Of a stretch of 64,000 bases of DNA, positions 40,912-49,650 are shown one piece after another (positions within the stretch are counted from its first letter, which is position 1; each line of letters starts with the position of its first letter). The notes beneath the pieces are model-generated. The model searched no databases, was not told the origin of the DNA, and saw nothing but the letters and a program-made list of their open reading frames with translations. The position numbers were made by a program, and so were the translations under genes. The stretch comes from Actinomadura macra NBRC 14102 (GTDB taxonomy: Bacteria > Actinomycetota > Actinomycetes > Streptosporangiales > Streptosporangiaceae), in the NCBI RefSeq assembly GCF_001552215.1, contig NZ_BCQT01000004.1, positions 372,001 through 436,000 of the forward strand, in the 5' to 3' direction.

Positions 40912-41925
40912 TCAGGTGATGCGTTCGGCCAACCTGCGCCGGTACGCATCGATGACGACGGCGATCATGATCACGCCCCCTGTGATCATGAGCCGTTGAA
41001 AGTCGGACACCCCCAGCAGGAGGAGTCCGTTGGTGAGCACGCCGAGCAGGCATGCCCCGAGGAACGTCCCGATCATCGAGCCGCGCCCGCCGCTGAGGCT
41101 GGCGCCGCCGATCACGACGGCGGCGATGGCGTTCAGCTCGTAGCCCTGGCCGAGGATCGGGCTGGCGATGTTGAGCCGCGCCATGTAGGTGAGCGCGGCG
41201 ATGCCGACGGTGACGCCCGCGATCACGAACGCGAGCACCTTGATGACGCCGGTGCGGTGCCCCGACAGCCGCACCGCCTCCTCGTTGTCGCCGACGGCGT
41301 AGACGAGGCGTCCGAAGACCGTCCGGGTGAGGACGAACCAGCCGACGCCGGCGAGGATCAACGCCACCCAGAAGACCGCCGGGACCCACAGGACGGTGAG
41401 CGTCCCGAAGTCGTTGAACTGCTGGGGAAGGTCATAGATGGTCTTGGCGTCGGTGAACTCCTGCGCGGCGCCGCGCGCCACGTAGAGCATGCCGAGCGTG
41501 ATGATGAAGGACGGCACCTTCCAGCGTTCGGAGACCGCGCCGTTCACCAGCCCGCATCCCGCGCCGATGACGACGCTCGCCAGCAGGGCCAGCAGGATCG
41601 CCGCCGGCACCGGCAGCCCGCCGTCGGTCATCACGGTTCCGGCGACCACCGCGCACAGTGCCAGCACGGAGCCGACCGACAGGTCGATCCCGCCGACCAG
41701 GATCACGAACGTCATCCCCACCGCGAGGATCGCGTTGAGCGTGATCTGGGTCATGATGTTGCGCAGGTTCTGCGTGGTGGCGAAGTCACCGGCGGTGAAC
41801 GCGAAGATGAGCGTCAGCAGGACCAGGGCGATGCCGATGCCGGCCTCGCCCATGATCTGCTGGGCGAAGCGCGGGGTCCGCGCGGTGGGCTTCGGCTTCA
41901 CCGCCGGGGCGGCGGCGTTCGTCAT
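40912..41925 (-). CDS. rbsC: Ribose-type ABC transporter permease
   Basis: 337 residues with about nine membrane helices; ILAVGMTFVILVGGIDLSVGSVLAL is the RbsC signature. The coupling region ...GRLVYAVGDNEEAVRLSGHRT and the loop VIGGASLSGGRGSMIGTFLGACLLGVL complete the family pattern. It overlaps rbsA by ATGA. Confidence 0.94.
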   Translation of the reverse strand: MTNAAAPAVKPKPTARTPRFAQQIMGEAGIGIALVLLTLIFAFTAGDFATTQNLRNIMTQITLNAILAVGMTFVILVGGIDLSVGSVLALCAVVAGTVMTDGGLPVPAAILLALLASVVIGAGCGLVNGAVSERWKVPSFIITLGMLYVARGAAQEFTDAKTIYDLPQQFNDFGTLTVLWVPAVFWVALILAGVGWFVLTRTVFGRLVYAVGDNEEAVRLSGHRTGVIKVLAFVIAGVTVGIAALTYMARLNIASPILGQGYELNAIAAVVIGGASLSGGRGSMIGTFLGACLLGVLTNGLLLLGVSDFQRLMITGGVIMIAVVIDAYRRRLAERIT

Positions 41926-43472
41926 GGCCGCTCAGCCTCCTTTCCTTGGAGAAATCCGGAGTAGGCCAGGGTGAGGATGTGCTCGGCGTCGAACTCCGTC
42001 CGGGGCACGTCGGCGACCACCCGGCCGCGGGAGAAGACGAGGATCCGGTCGCAGACGCCCATCAGCTCGGGCAGGTCCGAGGAGACGACCAGCAACGCCT
42101 TCCCCTCGTCCGCCAGGTCCATGAGCAGGCGGTGGATCTCGTAGCGGGCGCCCACGTCGATGCCGCGGGTGGGCTCGTCGATGATCAGCACGTCGGTGCC
42201 GGCCTGGAGCCAGCGGGCAAGGACGACCTTCTGCTGGTTGCCGCCCGACAGGGTGCGGACCACCTGCCGGACGCCCGCGGACCTGATGCGCAGCCGCTCC
42301 GCCATCGTCTCGGCCGCCCGAGTCTCGGCCCCGGACCGCAGCAGGCCGGCCCGGGAGACCTTGCCCAGGCTGGCGAGGCTGACGTTGGCGGTGATCGGCA
42401 GGCTGAGCGCGAGCCCCTGGGCCTTGCGGTCCTCGGTGAGCAGCCCGATCCCCCGGGCGACGGCGTGCCGGGGATGGCGGATGCGCACCGGGCGGCCCCG
42501 TACCTCGATCCGGCCGCCGTCGGACCGGTCGGCCGCGAACAGCGCCCGCATGGTCTCGCTGCGCCCGGCGCCGACGAGCCCCGCCACGCCGACGATCTCG
42601 CCGGAGCGGACCCCGAAGGACACGCCTTCCGAGGCGCCGGCCGGGGTGCCCGCCGGGCCGCCGGCCGGGGTGCCGCGCACCCGCAGCCCTTCGACCCGCA
42701 GCAGTTCCTCGCCGGGCTCGGACGGCTCCCGGGTCGGGAACTCCTGGGCCAGGTCGCGGCCGACCATCAACCGGACCAGCTCCGCCGGCTCGACCTCGCG
42801 CAGCGGCCTGGTCGTCACATGCCTGCCGTTGCGCAGCACGGTCACCCGGTCGCCGATCTCGTACAGTTCCTCCAGGTGGTGGGAGATGTAGACGACCGCG
42901 ACGCCGCGTCCGGTGAGCCGCCGCAGGATCTCAAAGAGCCGCCCGCTCTCCCTACTGGTCAGCGTGGCCGTCGGCTCGTCCAGGATGAGCAGCCGCGCCT
43001 CCTGGGACAGCGCCTTGGCGATCTCGACGAGCTGCACCTGCGCGATGCCCAGCCGTTCCATCCGGGTGTGCGGCGGAACGTCCAGGCCCACCTCGTCCAG
43101 CAGGGCGCGGCACCTGCGGTCCAGGACGCGCCGGTCCACCACGCCGAACCGGCGCGGAAGCCGCTGGAGGAAGAGGTTCTCCCCCACGGTCAGCCCGGGG
43201 ATCGGCGTCAGCTCCTGGTGGACGACCTGGATCCCGGCGCGCAGCGCGGCGGCGGCGTTCGCCGGGGCGTGCGCTGCCCCGGCGAACGTCATCGTCCCCG
43301 AGTCGGGCCGTTCGACCCCGGTCATACACCTGACCAGCGTCGACTTCCCGGCACCGTTCTCCCCGACCAGGACGTGGACCTCCCCGGGCCGGACGTCGAG
43401 GTCGGCGCCGTCCAGCGCGGTGACGCCCGGGTAGCGCTTGACCAGCCCCGAGGCCGTCAGCAGCGCGTCCAT
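41922..43472 (-). CDS. rbsA: Ribose-type ABC transporter ATP-binding protein (two ATPase domains)
   Basis: 516 residues with tandem ABC domains. Domain 1: Walker A VGENGAGKSTLV (about 36-47), signature LSQEA-type region and Walker B LLILDEPTATLT. Domain 2: degenerate Walker A (VGLVGAGRSETM), signature TLSGGNQQKVVLARWL and Walker B VLIIDEPTRGIDVGA. This double arrangement is specific to the sugar (CUT2) class, including RbsA. Start ATG 43472 follows AAGGAAAG. Confidence 0.95.
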   Translation of the reverse strand: MDALLTASGLVKRYPGVTALDGADLDVRPGEVHVLVGENGAGKSTLVRCMTGVERPDSGTMTFAGAAHAPANAAAALRAGIQVVHQELTPIPGLTVGENLFLQRLPRRFGVVDRRVLDRRCRALLDEVGLDVPPHTRMERLGIAQVQLVEIAKALSQEARLLILDEPTATLTSRESGRLFEILRRLTGRGVAVVYISHHLEELYEIGDRVTVLRNGRHVTTRPLREVEPAELVRLMVGRDLAQEFPTREPSEPGEELLRVEGLRVRGTPAGGPAGTPAGASEGVSFGVRSGEIVGVAGLVGAGRSETMRALFAADRSDGGRIEVRGRPVRIRHPRHAVARGIGLLTEDRKAQGLALSLPITANVSLASLGKVSRAGLLRSGAETRAAETMAERLRIRSAGVRQVVRTLSGGNQQKVVLARWLQAGTDVLIIDEPTRGIDVGARYEIHRLLMDLADEGKALLVVSSDLPELMGVCDRILVFSRGRVVADVPRTEFDAEHILTLAYSGFLQGKEAERP

Positions 43473-43533
43473 GCGTGCTTTCCTTCCGTGCGGTGCGGTG
43501 CGAGGGGTAGGGGTGGTGTGGCGGGCGGACGGG

Positions 43534-44499
43534 TCAGCTCTGCCCGGCCGCGGTGATCAGCTTGATCTGGGTCTTCTGCCAGCCGGTGATGGTCTCGCCC
43601 TTGATCATCCGCATGGCGTAGTCGATGCCGACGGCGGCCTGCGCCGAGCCGAACTGGTCGACGGTGGCGACGACGCTGCCATCCTTCAGGCCCGGCTGGA
43701 TCGCGGGGATGTTGTCGAACGAGGCGACCTTGATCGCGTTGGTCTTGTGGGCGTCCTGGATCGCCTTGAGCACCCCGAGCGCCATCGAGTCGTTGGCCGC
43801 CAGCACTCCCTGCACGTCCGGGTGCGCGGTGAGCATGTTGCCCATGACGGTGTGCGCCTCGTCGGTCTCCCAGTGGGCGGTCTTGGAGTCCAGCAGCTTG
43901 AGGCCGCCTTGGGAGACCGCGTCCTTGAAGCCCTGCGCGCGCTGCTCGGCGTTGGCGGCGCCCGGGTTGCCCTCCAGCATCACGACCTTGCCGCCCTTGC
44001 CGAGCTTCTTGGCCAGTTCGGCGCCCGCCAGCCGGGCGCCCTCGCGGTTGTCGGGGCCGACGAAGGGCACCTGCACGCCCGCGCCCTTCAGGGCGGCGTC
44101 GTCGAGCTTGACGTCGATGTTGACGACCTTCACGCCGGCCGACATGGCCCGCTTGAGCGGTGCGATGAGCGCGCGGGAGTCGGCCGGGGCGATCACGATC
44201 GCGGACACGCGCTGCGTCACGCACTTCTCCACGGCCGCGACCTGGCCGTCGATGTCGGTCTCGTTCTGCGTGCCGACCGCCTCCAGGGTCAGGTCGGCGC
44301 GCTTGTTCGCGTGCGCGACCGCGCCGTCGCGCATGCCCTGGAAGAAGTCGTTGGCCAGCGACTTCATCACCAGGCACACCTTGGGCTTGCCGGACTTGGG
44401 CGGCCCGCCCGCCGAGCCGCCGCCCTCCTGCCCGCAGGCCGCGGAGGTCGCGGCGAGGCCGAGGGCGGTCAGGCCGATGAGGAATGCTCGTCCTGCCAT
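43534..44499 (-). CDS. rbsB: Ribose-binding periplasmic-type lipoprotein
   Basis: 321 residues with a lipobox at the end of the signal (LAATSAAC). The type I sugar-binding fold shows VCLVMKSLANDFFQGMRDGAVA, VSAIVIAPADSRALIAPLKRAM, VVNIDVKLDD and VVMLEGNPGAANAEQRAQGF, as in RbsB. It captures ribose outside the membrane for RbsAC. ATG 44499 lies behind GGAGAGA. Confidence 0.94.
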   Translation of the reverse strand: MAGRAFLIGLTALGLAATSAACGQEGGGSAGGPPKSGKPKVCLVMKSLANDFFQGMRDGAVAHANKRADLTLEAVGTQNETDIDGQVAAVEKCVTQRVSAIVIAPADSRALIAPLKRAMSAGVKVVNIDVKLDDAALKGAGVQVPFVGPDNREGARLAGAELAKKLGKGGKVVMLEGNPGAANAEQRAQGFKDAVSQGGLKLLDSKTAHWETDEAHTVMGNMLTAHPDVQGVLAANDSMALGVLKAIQDAHKTNAIKVASFDNIPAIQPGLKDGSVVATVDQFGSAQAAVGIDYAMRMIKGETITGWQKTQIKLITAAGQS

Positions 44500-44511
44500 C
44501 GGGTTCTCTCC

Positions 44512-44922
44512 TTACCGTGGGGTGGGCGCGAACGGGACGCCTGCACGCAGGACGACGTTCGCGTAGGGGGTTGCCTCGCCGGTGCGGACGACCGCGCGGG
44601 CGTCCGCGACCATGCGTTTCAGCCGCTCGTGCGACACCCGGGTCACGGGGATCGCCGTCAGCGCGTCGTCCAGCCCGGAGAGCAGGCCCGGGTCGGCGGC
44701 CTCGTCGGCGAGCACGGCCGCCTCGACCACGAACTCCGCCAGGACCGCCCGCAGGACGGGCAGGAAGCGCGGTTCGCCGCGCCGCCACACCAGATCGACC
44801 GTCTCCACGCCGCGCGGCACCGGCAGCCCGGGGTCGGCCACCACGACGAGGTCGGTGTGTCCCGCCGCCGCCAGGATCTCCAGCAGGCGCGGGTGCCACA
44901 GTCCATCGGGACGCATGCTCAT
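44512..44922 (-). CDS. rbsD: D-ribose pyranase
   Basis: 136 residues. RbsD interconverts beta-pyranose and beta-furanose ribose, making the furanose form for the kinase. LLEILAAAGHTDLVVVADPGLPVPRGVETVDL carries the catalytic His (GHTD) and ribose-binding Asp, and the C-terminus ends GEATPYANVVLRAGVPF, with the conserved Tyr-Asn. ATG 44922 overlaps the rbsK stop. Confidence 0.94.
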   Translation of the reverse strand: MSMRPDGLWHPRLLEILAAAGHTDLVVVADPGLPVPRGVETVDLVWRRGEPRFLPVLRAVLAEFVVEAAVLADEAADPGLLSGLDDALTAIPVTRVSHERLKRMVADARAVVRTGEATPYANVVLRAGVPFAPTPR

Positions 44923-45902
44923 CGCCTCCCGGCAGGCTCGCCGGCGAGCAGCGCGTCCACATCGGCGCCGTGGGGAAGGGAGCCCTGGGCCCCGCGGCGG
45001 GTCACGGCCAGGGCGCCGGCGGCGCACGCCCGCCGCGCGGCCCGGCGCAGCGGCAGCCCCTCGGCGACCGCGATGGTCAGCGCGGCGCAGAACGCGTCAC
45101 CGGCTCCGACCGCGTCGACCGCGGGCACGGGGAAGGCCGCGACACGGAACGTTCCACTGGCATCGGCGCCCACGGCACCGTCCGCACCGAGCGTCACCAC
45201 CACCCGGTCCGGACCCAGCCGCCGCAGCGCCGCGGCGACGGCCTCGCCGTGCTGCTCGTCGTCCGGTCCGTCGCCCCCGCCGGACGCCGGGGAGCGGCGC
45301 AACGCCTGGTAGAGCGTCGCCGCCTCGCCCTCGTTGACGATCAGCAGGTCCACCAGCCGCAGCAGCCGCGCCATCGGCGCGTCCACCGCTCGCGGCGAGG
45401 GGGCCGCGTTCAGCACGACGAGCGTCCCCCGCCGCTTCGCCTCGGCGGCCGCGGCCTCGCAGGCGTCCACCGGGATCTCCAGTTGCAGCAGCAGCGCCGC
45501 CGCCCCGTCTTCGGCCGCCGCCGCCCGCGCGGTGCCCGGGCCGAGCGCCGCGTTCGCGCCCGGTGCGACGGCGATGGCGTTCTCGCCGTCCGACCGCACC
45601 ATGATCATGGCCAGTCCGGTCGCCGCGCCCGCGACGACCTCCACCCCGGCCACATCGACCCCTTCGCCGGCGATCGCCTCGCGCAGCTGGGCGCCGAAGA
45701 CGTCATCGCCCACCAGGCCGACCATGCGGACCTCGGCGCCGAGACGGCGCGCGGCGACGGCCTGGTTCGCGCCCTTCCCGCCGGGGGTCCGCGCCGCGTC
45801 GCCGCCGAGCACGGTCTCGCCGCACTCGGGCAGGCGGGGCACCGTGACCGTTAGATCCATGTTGGCGCTGCCCACGACCAGCAGCCGCACCGGTTCACTC
45901 AT
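44919..45902 (-). CDS. rbsK: Ribokinase
   Basis: 327 residues. PfkB-family kinase phosphorylating ribose at O5. PfkB signature 1 is GGKGANQAVAARRLG (about 42-56) and signature 2 with the catalytic Asp is DAVGAGDAFCAALTIAV (about 255-270). NMDLTV near the N-terminus is the ribose-contacting region. A Gly/Asp-rich insert of about 20 residues (SPASGGGDGPDDEQHGE) is unusual. Overlaps rbsR by 8 nt. Confidence 0.95.
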   Translation of the reverse strand: MSEPVRLLVVGSANMDLTVTVPRLPECGETVLGGDAARTPGGKGANQAVAARRLGAEVRMVGLVGDDVFGAQLREAIAGEGVDVAGVEVVAGAATGLAMIMVRSDGENAIAVAPGANAALGPGTARAAAAEDGAAALLLQLEIPVDACEAAAAEAKRRGTLVVLNAAPSPRAVDAPMARLLRLVDLLIVNEGEAATLYQALRRSPASGGGDGPDDEQHGEAVAAALRRLGPDRVVVTLGADGAVGADASGTFRVAAFPVPAVDAVGAGDAFCAALTIAVAEGLPLRRAARRACAAGALAVTRRGAQGSLPHGADVDALLAGEPAGRR

Positions 45903-47034
45903 GGGTCGGCCCCCCTCGCCCCTCGTCCAGCGCCGGCTCGTCCTGCACGCGCTCGTCCTGTACGGGGTCGATCCCGTGCTCGCCGCCTGCCGGGTCGGCG
46001 CATCCGCACGAGCCGCGCGCCACCAGCTCCGTCTCCAGCACGATCCGCTCGGGCACAGCGTCCGCGGACGTCTGGGACAGGGCGTCCGCGGACCTCTCGC
46101 TCCCGGGAGCGCGCCTGGCCAGGAGCATCTCGACGACCGTCCGGCCGAGCGCCTCGAACGGCTGGCGCATCGTGCTCAGGGACGGGATCGTGTAGGCCGA
46201 CGCGGCGATGCCGTCGAAGGCGAACACCGCCAGGTCGTCCGGGACGGCGATGCCGAGCTCGGCCGCCGCCCGGAGCACCCCGATCGCCTGCTCGTCGCTC
46301 GTCACGAACAGCGCGTCGACGTCGCGGTGCGCCGCCAGCAGCCGCCAGCCGGCCCGGTACGCCGCGGCACGCCCGAAGGGGGCGTGCTCGACCGGCATCG
46401 CCGCGGGGTCCAATCCGCCCTCGGCCAGGGCCCGCCGCCAGCCGTTCACCCGGTCCACCGTGGGATGGAAGCCGTCCGGACCCGCCACGCACCCGATCCG
46501 GGTCCGGCCGTGTCCGATCAGATGTCGCACCGCCGCCGCGGCACCGCCCTCGTTGTCGACCAGGACCTGGACGGCGTTGGTGCCCTCGATCTCGCGGTCC
46601 ACCACCAGGCAGGGGATGCGGGCGTGTGCCAGCTCGGCGCGCCAGGCCCCCGGGCCGTGCGAGGGGATGAGGATCAGGCCGTCCACCTGCCGGTCCACCA
46701 GCGTGCGGACCTGGGCGACCTCGCGCTCCTCGTCGTCCCTGGCGTTGGCGAGCAGCAGGGTGTGGCCGTGCTCGAACGCCACGTCCTCGATCTCCCGCGC
46801 CAGCTCGGCGAAGAAGGGGTTGGCGTTGTCGGGCACGACCAGCCCGATGGTCGTCGTCCGGTTGCTCCGCAGCGATCGCGCCACCGCGTTCGGGCGGTAG
46901 CCGAGCTCAGTGATCGCCGCGAGCACCCGCTCACGGGTCGAGGGCGCGACATTGCGGGGGCCGTCGTTGAGGACGTAACTCACCACGGCTTCTGACGTGC
47001 CGGCACGACGTGCGACATCACGGCGGGTGACCAT
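45895..47034 (-). CDS. rbsR: LacI-family regulator of the ribose operon
   Basis: 379 residues. The N-terminal helix-turn-helix (VTRRDVARRAGTSEAVVSYVLNDGPRNVAPSTRERV) is followed by the hinge YRPNAVARSLRSNRT and a sugar-binding core (IGLVVPDNANPFFAELAREIE; DALFVTSDEQAIGVLRAA). The C-terminal tail of about 40 residues beyond SCGC is unusual. It heads the operon, so it is probably autoregulated through the tandem palindrome upstream. GTG/ATG start at 47034 with AGGGAG. Confidence 0.94.
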   Translation of the reverse strand: MVTRRDVARRAGTSEAVVSYVLNDGPRNVAPSTRERVLAAITELGYRPNAVARSLRSNRTTTIGLVVPDNANPFFAELAREIEDVAFEHGHTLLLANARDDEEREVAQVRTLVDRQVDGLILIPSHGPGAWRAELAHARIPCLVVDREIEGTNAVQVLVDNEGGAAAAVRHLIGHGRTRIGCVAGPDGFHPTVDRVNGWRRALAEGGLDPAAMPVEHAPFGRAAAYRAGWRLLAAHRDVDALFVTSDEQAIGVLRAAAELGIAVPDDLAVFAFDGIAASAYTIPSLSTMRQPFEALGRTVVEMLLARRAPGSERSADALSQTSADAVPERIVLETELVARGSCGCADPAGGEHGIDPVQDERVQDEPALDEGRGGPTHE

Positions 47035-47047
47035 GAGCTCCCTTGTT

Positions 47048-47107
47048 CAACTCGTGTTGGCAACTCGTGTTGATGGATCTTGCGCCTGCTCAGGGGGCGG
47101 CTGTCAA
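47048..47107 (-). promoter_or_regulatory. rbs operon promoter with tandem palindromic operator
   Basis: Two copies of CAACTCGTGTTG (47048-47059 and 47061-47072), each a CAAC-4-GTTG palindrome, sit just before rbsR. On the minus strand TTGACA (47107-47102) and CAAGAT (47082-47077), 19 nt apart, could be -35 and -10, placing the operators over the start site, as for LacI-type repression. Confidence 0.65.
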
Positions 47108-47181
47108 TACACGCTCGCAGATGACCTGAAACGGACACGCGGAGGCCGTGCGGTGGCGGAGAGTGCCGGGTCAGTGCCTCG

Positions 47182-47709
47182 TCATGAGGTGGATGCGGCC
47201 GTCCCTGTGGGCTCCGAAGCGCGGAACACCTTCTGGACCGCCGCCATCCGAAGCTCTTCGAGGACGCTGATCTGCGCCTGCGCGCGTCCCTCCAGCACCC
47301 GGAGCTCGGCGGCGTCCAGGTCCGGGAACTCGTCCACGATGGTCAGCAGGGTGCGCCAGCCCGCGGCCTTGCCCTCGACCGCGAGGCGCAGGCCCTCCAA
47401 CTCCAGCAGGTCGCTCAGCGGGGAACGGCTCCGCAGGCGGCCGTTGAACTTCAGCCGCCCGGCCTTCTCCGCCGCCCACACCGCCATGCTCTTGTACCGG
47501 CGGACCGGTATCCCAAGCGACATGATGATCGACAGCAGGGCCCCGCGGTCGGCGGCGATGTCGTCCGCCAGCCGCCGCAGCCGTTCGCCCTCGCCGGTGC
47601 CGCCGTGCGCTCCCGCCGCCCGCCGGGCGAGTTCCACCCCGCCCGCCGCCCCGGCCAGATGGTCGTTGAGGTAGATCCCGAGGAACGCCCGAGTCGCCGC
47701 TGCTTCCAT
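47182..47709 (-). CDS. Conserved-looking protein of unknown function
   Basis: 175 residues, helical and acidic, no signal or membrane segment. MEAAATRAFLGIYLNDHLAGAAGGVELARRAAGAHGG opens it, followed by LADDIAADRGALLSIIMSLGIPVRRYK and a C-terminal helix that contains RVLEGRAQAQISVLEELRMAA. It is reminiscent of small four-helix proteins (ferritin-like size) found in Streptomyces genomes, but I recognise no family. ATG 47709 is chosen at the start of the good coding segment; start uncertain. Divergent from the hydrolase gene. Confidence 0.65.
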   Translation of the reverse strand: MEAAATRAFLGIYLNDHLAGAAGGVELARRAAGAHGGTGEGERLRRLADDIAADRGALLSIIMSLGIPVRRYKSMAVWAAEKAGRLKFNGRLRSRSPLSDLLELEGLRLAVEGKAAGWRTLLTIVDEFPDLDAAELRVLEGRAQAQISVLEELRMAAVQKVFRASEPTGTAASTS

Positions 47710-47812
47710 TCGCGTCCCGTACCCCCCGTCCCCCACCTGAAGCACCTGGACACGCGTACGATCGCCGGCGGGTGGAGCTGATCTTCGATGCCGAGACCCC
47801 GGGGGGCCTGGC

Positions 47813-48685
47813 GTGTACGAGGGATTCGAGAGTTTCGACATCAGGACGGCGGAGACGACCGTCCACGGTGTCCGGGGCGGGTCGGGGCCGCCGGTCCTGC
47901 TGCTGCACGGCATCCCCGAGACCCATCTGATGTGGCACAAGGTGGCGCCGCAGCTGGCCGAGCATCTAACGGTCGTCGCCACTGACCTGCGCGGATTCGG
48001 TGGCAGCGGCACCCCGCCGAGCACGCCCGACCACGCCCCGTACAGCATGCGGCGGATCGCCGGCGACCAGGTCGAGGTCATGGAGGCGCTGGGCTACGAC
48101 CGGTTCGGCGTCGTCGGGCACGACCGGGGGGCGCGCTGCGCCTACCGGATGGCCCTGGACCACCCGTCCACCGTGACGCGGCTGGCGGTGCTCGACATCG
48201 TCCCGACGGGAGACGCCTGGGGCCGCGCCGACAAGGAGTTCAGCCTGGGATTCTGGGTCTGGTCGTTCCTCGCCGCGCCCGAGCCGATCCCCGAACGGCT
48301 GATCGCCCATGAGCCGGCGCTGATCGTCGACCACATGCTCGACTCGTGGTCGGACGTCCCGGACGCCTTCCCCGAGCCGGTACGTGCCGCGTACATCGAG
48401 ACGTTCCGCAACCCGGCGCGTGTCCACGCCATCTGCGAGGAGTACCGTGCCGCCGCGACGCTCGACCACGAGCACGACGAGAGCGACCGCGGCCAGCGGC
48501 GGGTGAGCTGCCCGGCACTCGCTCTGTGGAGCCGGACGGGCGCCGTCGCCGCCTGGTACGACCCCCTGGAGACGTGGAAGGCCTGGTGCGACGACGTCCG
48601 GGGCGCCTCGATCCCGGCGGGTCACTTCTTTCCCGAAGAGGCGCCCGACGTCACCGCGCGCCATTTCCTCGATTTCCTTATCTGA
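47813..48685 (+). CDS. Alpha/beta hydrolase (haloacetate dehalogenase-like)
   Basis: 290 residues. The oxyanion region VLLLHGIPETHLMWHKVAP and nucleophile elbow GVVGHDRGARCAYRMALDHP have Asp (GHDRG) as nucleophile, as in haloacetate dehalogenases and epoxide hydrolases; VVATDLRGFGGS and the C-terminal His in PAGHFFPEEAPDV complete the pattern. Substrate is unknown. GTG start 47813. Confidence 0.85.
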   Translation: MYEGFESFDIRTAETTVHGVRGGSGPPVLLLHGIPETHLMWHKVAPQLAEHLTVVATDLRGFGGSGTPPSTPDHAPYSMRRIAGDQVEVMEALGYDRFGVVGHDRGARCAYRMALDHPSTVTRLAVLDIVPTGDAWGRADKEFSLGFWVWSFLAAPEPIPERLIAHEPALIVDHMLDSWSDVPDAFPEPVRAAYIETFRNPARVHAICEEYRAAATLDHEHDESDRGQRRVSCPALALWSRTGAVAAWYDPLETWKAWCDDVRGASIPAGHFFPEEAPDVTARHFLDFLI

Positions 48686-48749
48686 AGCGAAGGGTTCATC
48701 CGGCATCATGGGACGGTCATCCGCCCTCGATGCCGTGGGAGCAGTCCTC

Positions 48750-49556
48750 ATGCCAGACGACGCGCGGTCACAACTCGACACGAGCGTGCCGCATTCGGCC
48801 CGGATCTGGGACTACTGGCTGGGAGGCAAGGAGAACTTTCCCGTCGACCGCGAGGCCGGCGACGCCGTTCTGCAGATCGTCCCGGGGATCGCCACCTCCG
48901 CCAGGAACGATCGGGCCTTCTTGGGACGCGCGGTGCGGTTCCTGGCCGAGGAGGGCATCGACCAGTTCCTGGACCTCGGGACCGGGCTGCCCACCGTGGA
49001 CAACACCCACGAGGTCGCCCAGCGGGTGGCCCCCGGATCGCGGATCGTCTACGTCGACAACGACCCGCTGGTGCTGCTGCACGCGCGAGCGCTGCTGCAG
49101 AGCAGCCCCGAGGGCACGTGCGACTACATCCAGGCGGACATCCGCGACACCGGCACGATCCTGGCGGAGGCCTCCCGCACGCTGGACTTCGACCGTCCGG
49201 TGGGGCTGATGCTGCTGGGGGTCCTGAACCACATCCTGGACGACGACGAGGCACGCCAGGTCGTCGAGGGAGTCCTGAGCGCGCTGGCCCCGGGCAGTTT
49301 CCTGGTCATCTCCCACACCTGCGACGCCACCACCGAGAACCTGGACGGCGAGGCCATGCGCCGGGCCGTCCGGGAGGTGATGGAACGGGGCGGCACGCCC
49401 ATCTGCGCCCGTTCCCCCGAGCGGATCGAGGCGCTCTTCGCCGGAACCCGGCTGCTGGACCCCGGCGTGGTGTCCTGCTCGCGGTGGCGTCCCGAGCCCT
49501 CACCCTGGCCGCCGGAGGAGGTCCCCCACTTCTGCGGGGTCGCCGCCGCCCCGTAG
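48750..49556 (+). CDS. SAM-dependent methyltransferase, DUF574 family (second copy)
   Basis: 268 residues with the same block order as the gene at 34466: TSVPHSARIWDYWLGGKENF, FLDLGTGLPTVDNTHEVAQ, IVYVDNDPLVLLHARALL and VVSCSRWRPEPSPWP. ATG 48750 has GGGAG upstream; ATG 48708 would add 14 residues. Function unknown. Confidence 0.92.
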   Translation: MPDDARSQLDTSVPHSARIWDYWLGGKENFPVDREAGDAVLQIVPGIATSARNDRAFLGRAVRFLAEEGIDQFLDLGTGLPTVDNTHEVAQRVAPGSRIVYVDNDPLVLLHARALLQSSPEGTCDYIQADIRDTGTILAEASRTLDFDRPVGLMLLGVLNHILDDDEARQVVEGVLSALAPGSFLVISHTCDATTENLDGEAMRRAVREVMERGGTPICARSPERIEALFAGTRLLDPGVVSCSRWRPEPSPWPPEEVPHFCGVAAAP

Positions 49557-49650
49557 CCCCGCGCGGAACTCCGATCGGCGTCCCCGAGGACTCGGCCACA
49601 GCCGGACCCCCGCGGATAGGATCTCGCCTGAATCGGACATTGGAGGCGAA

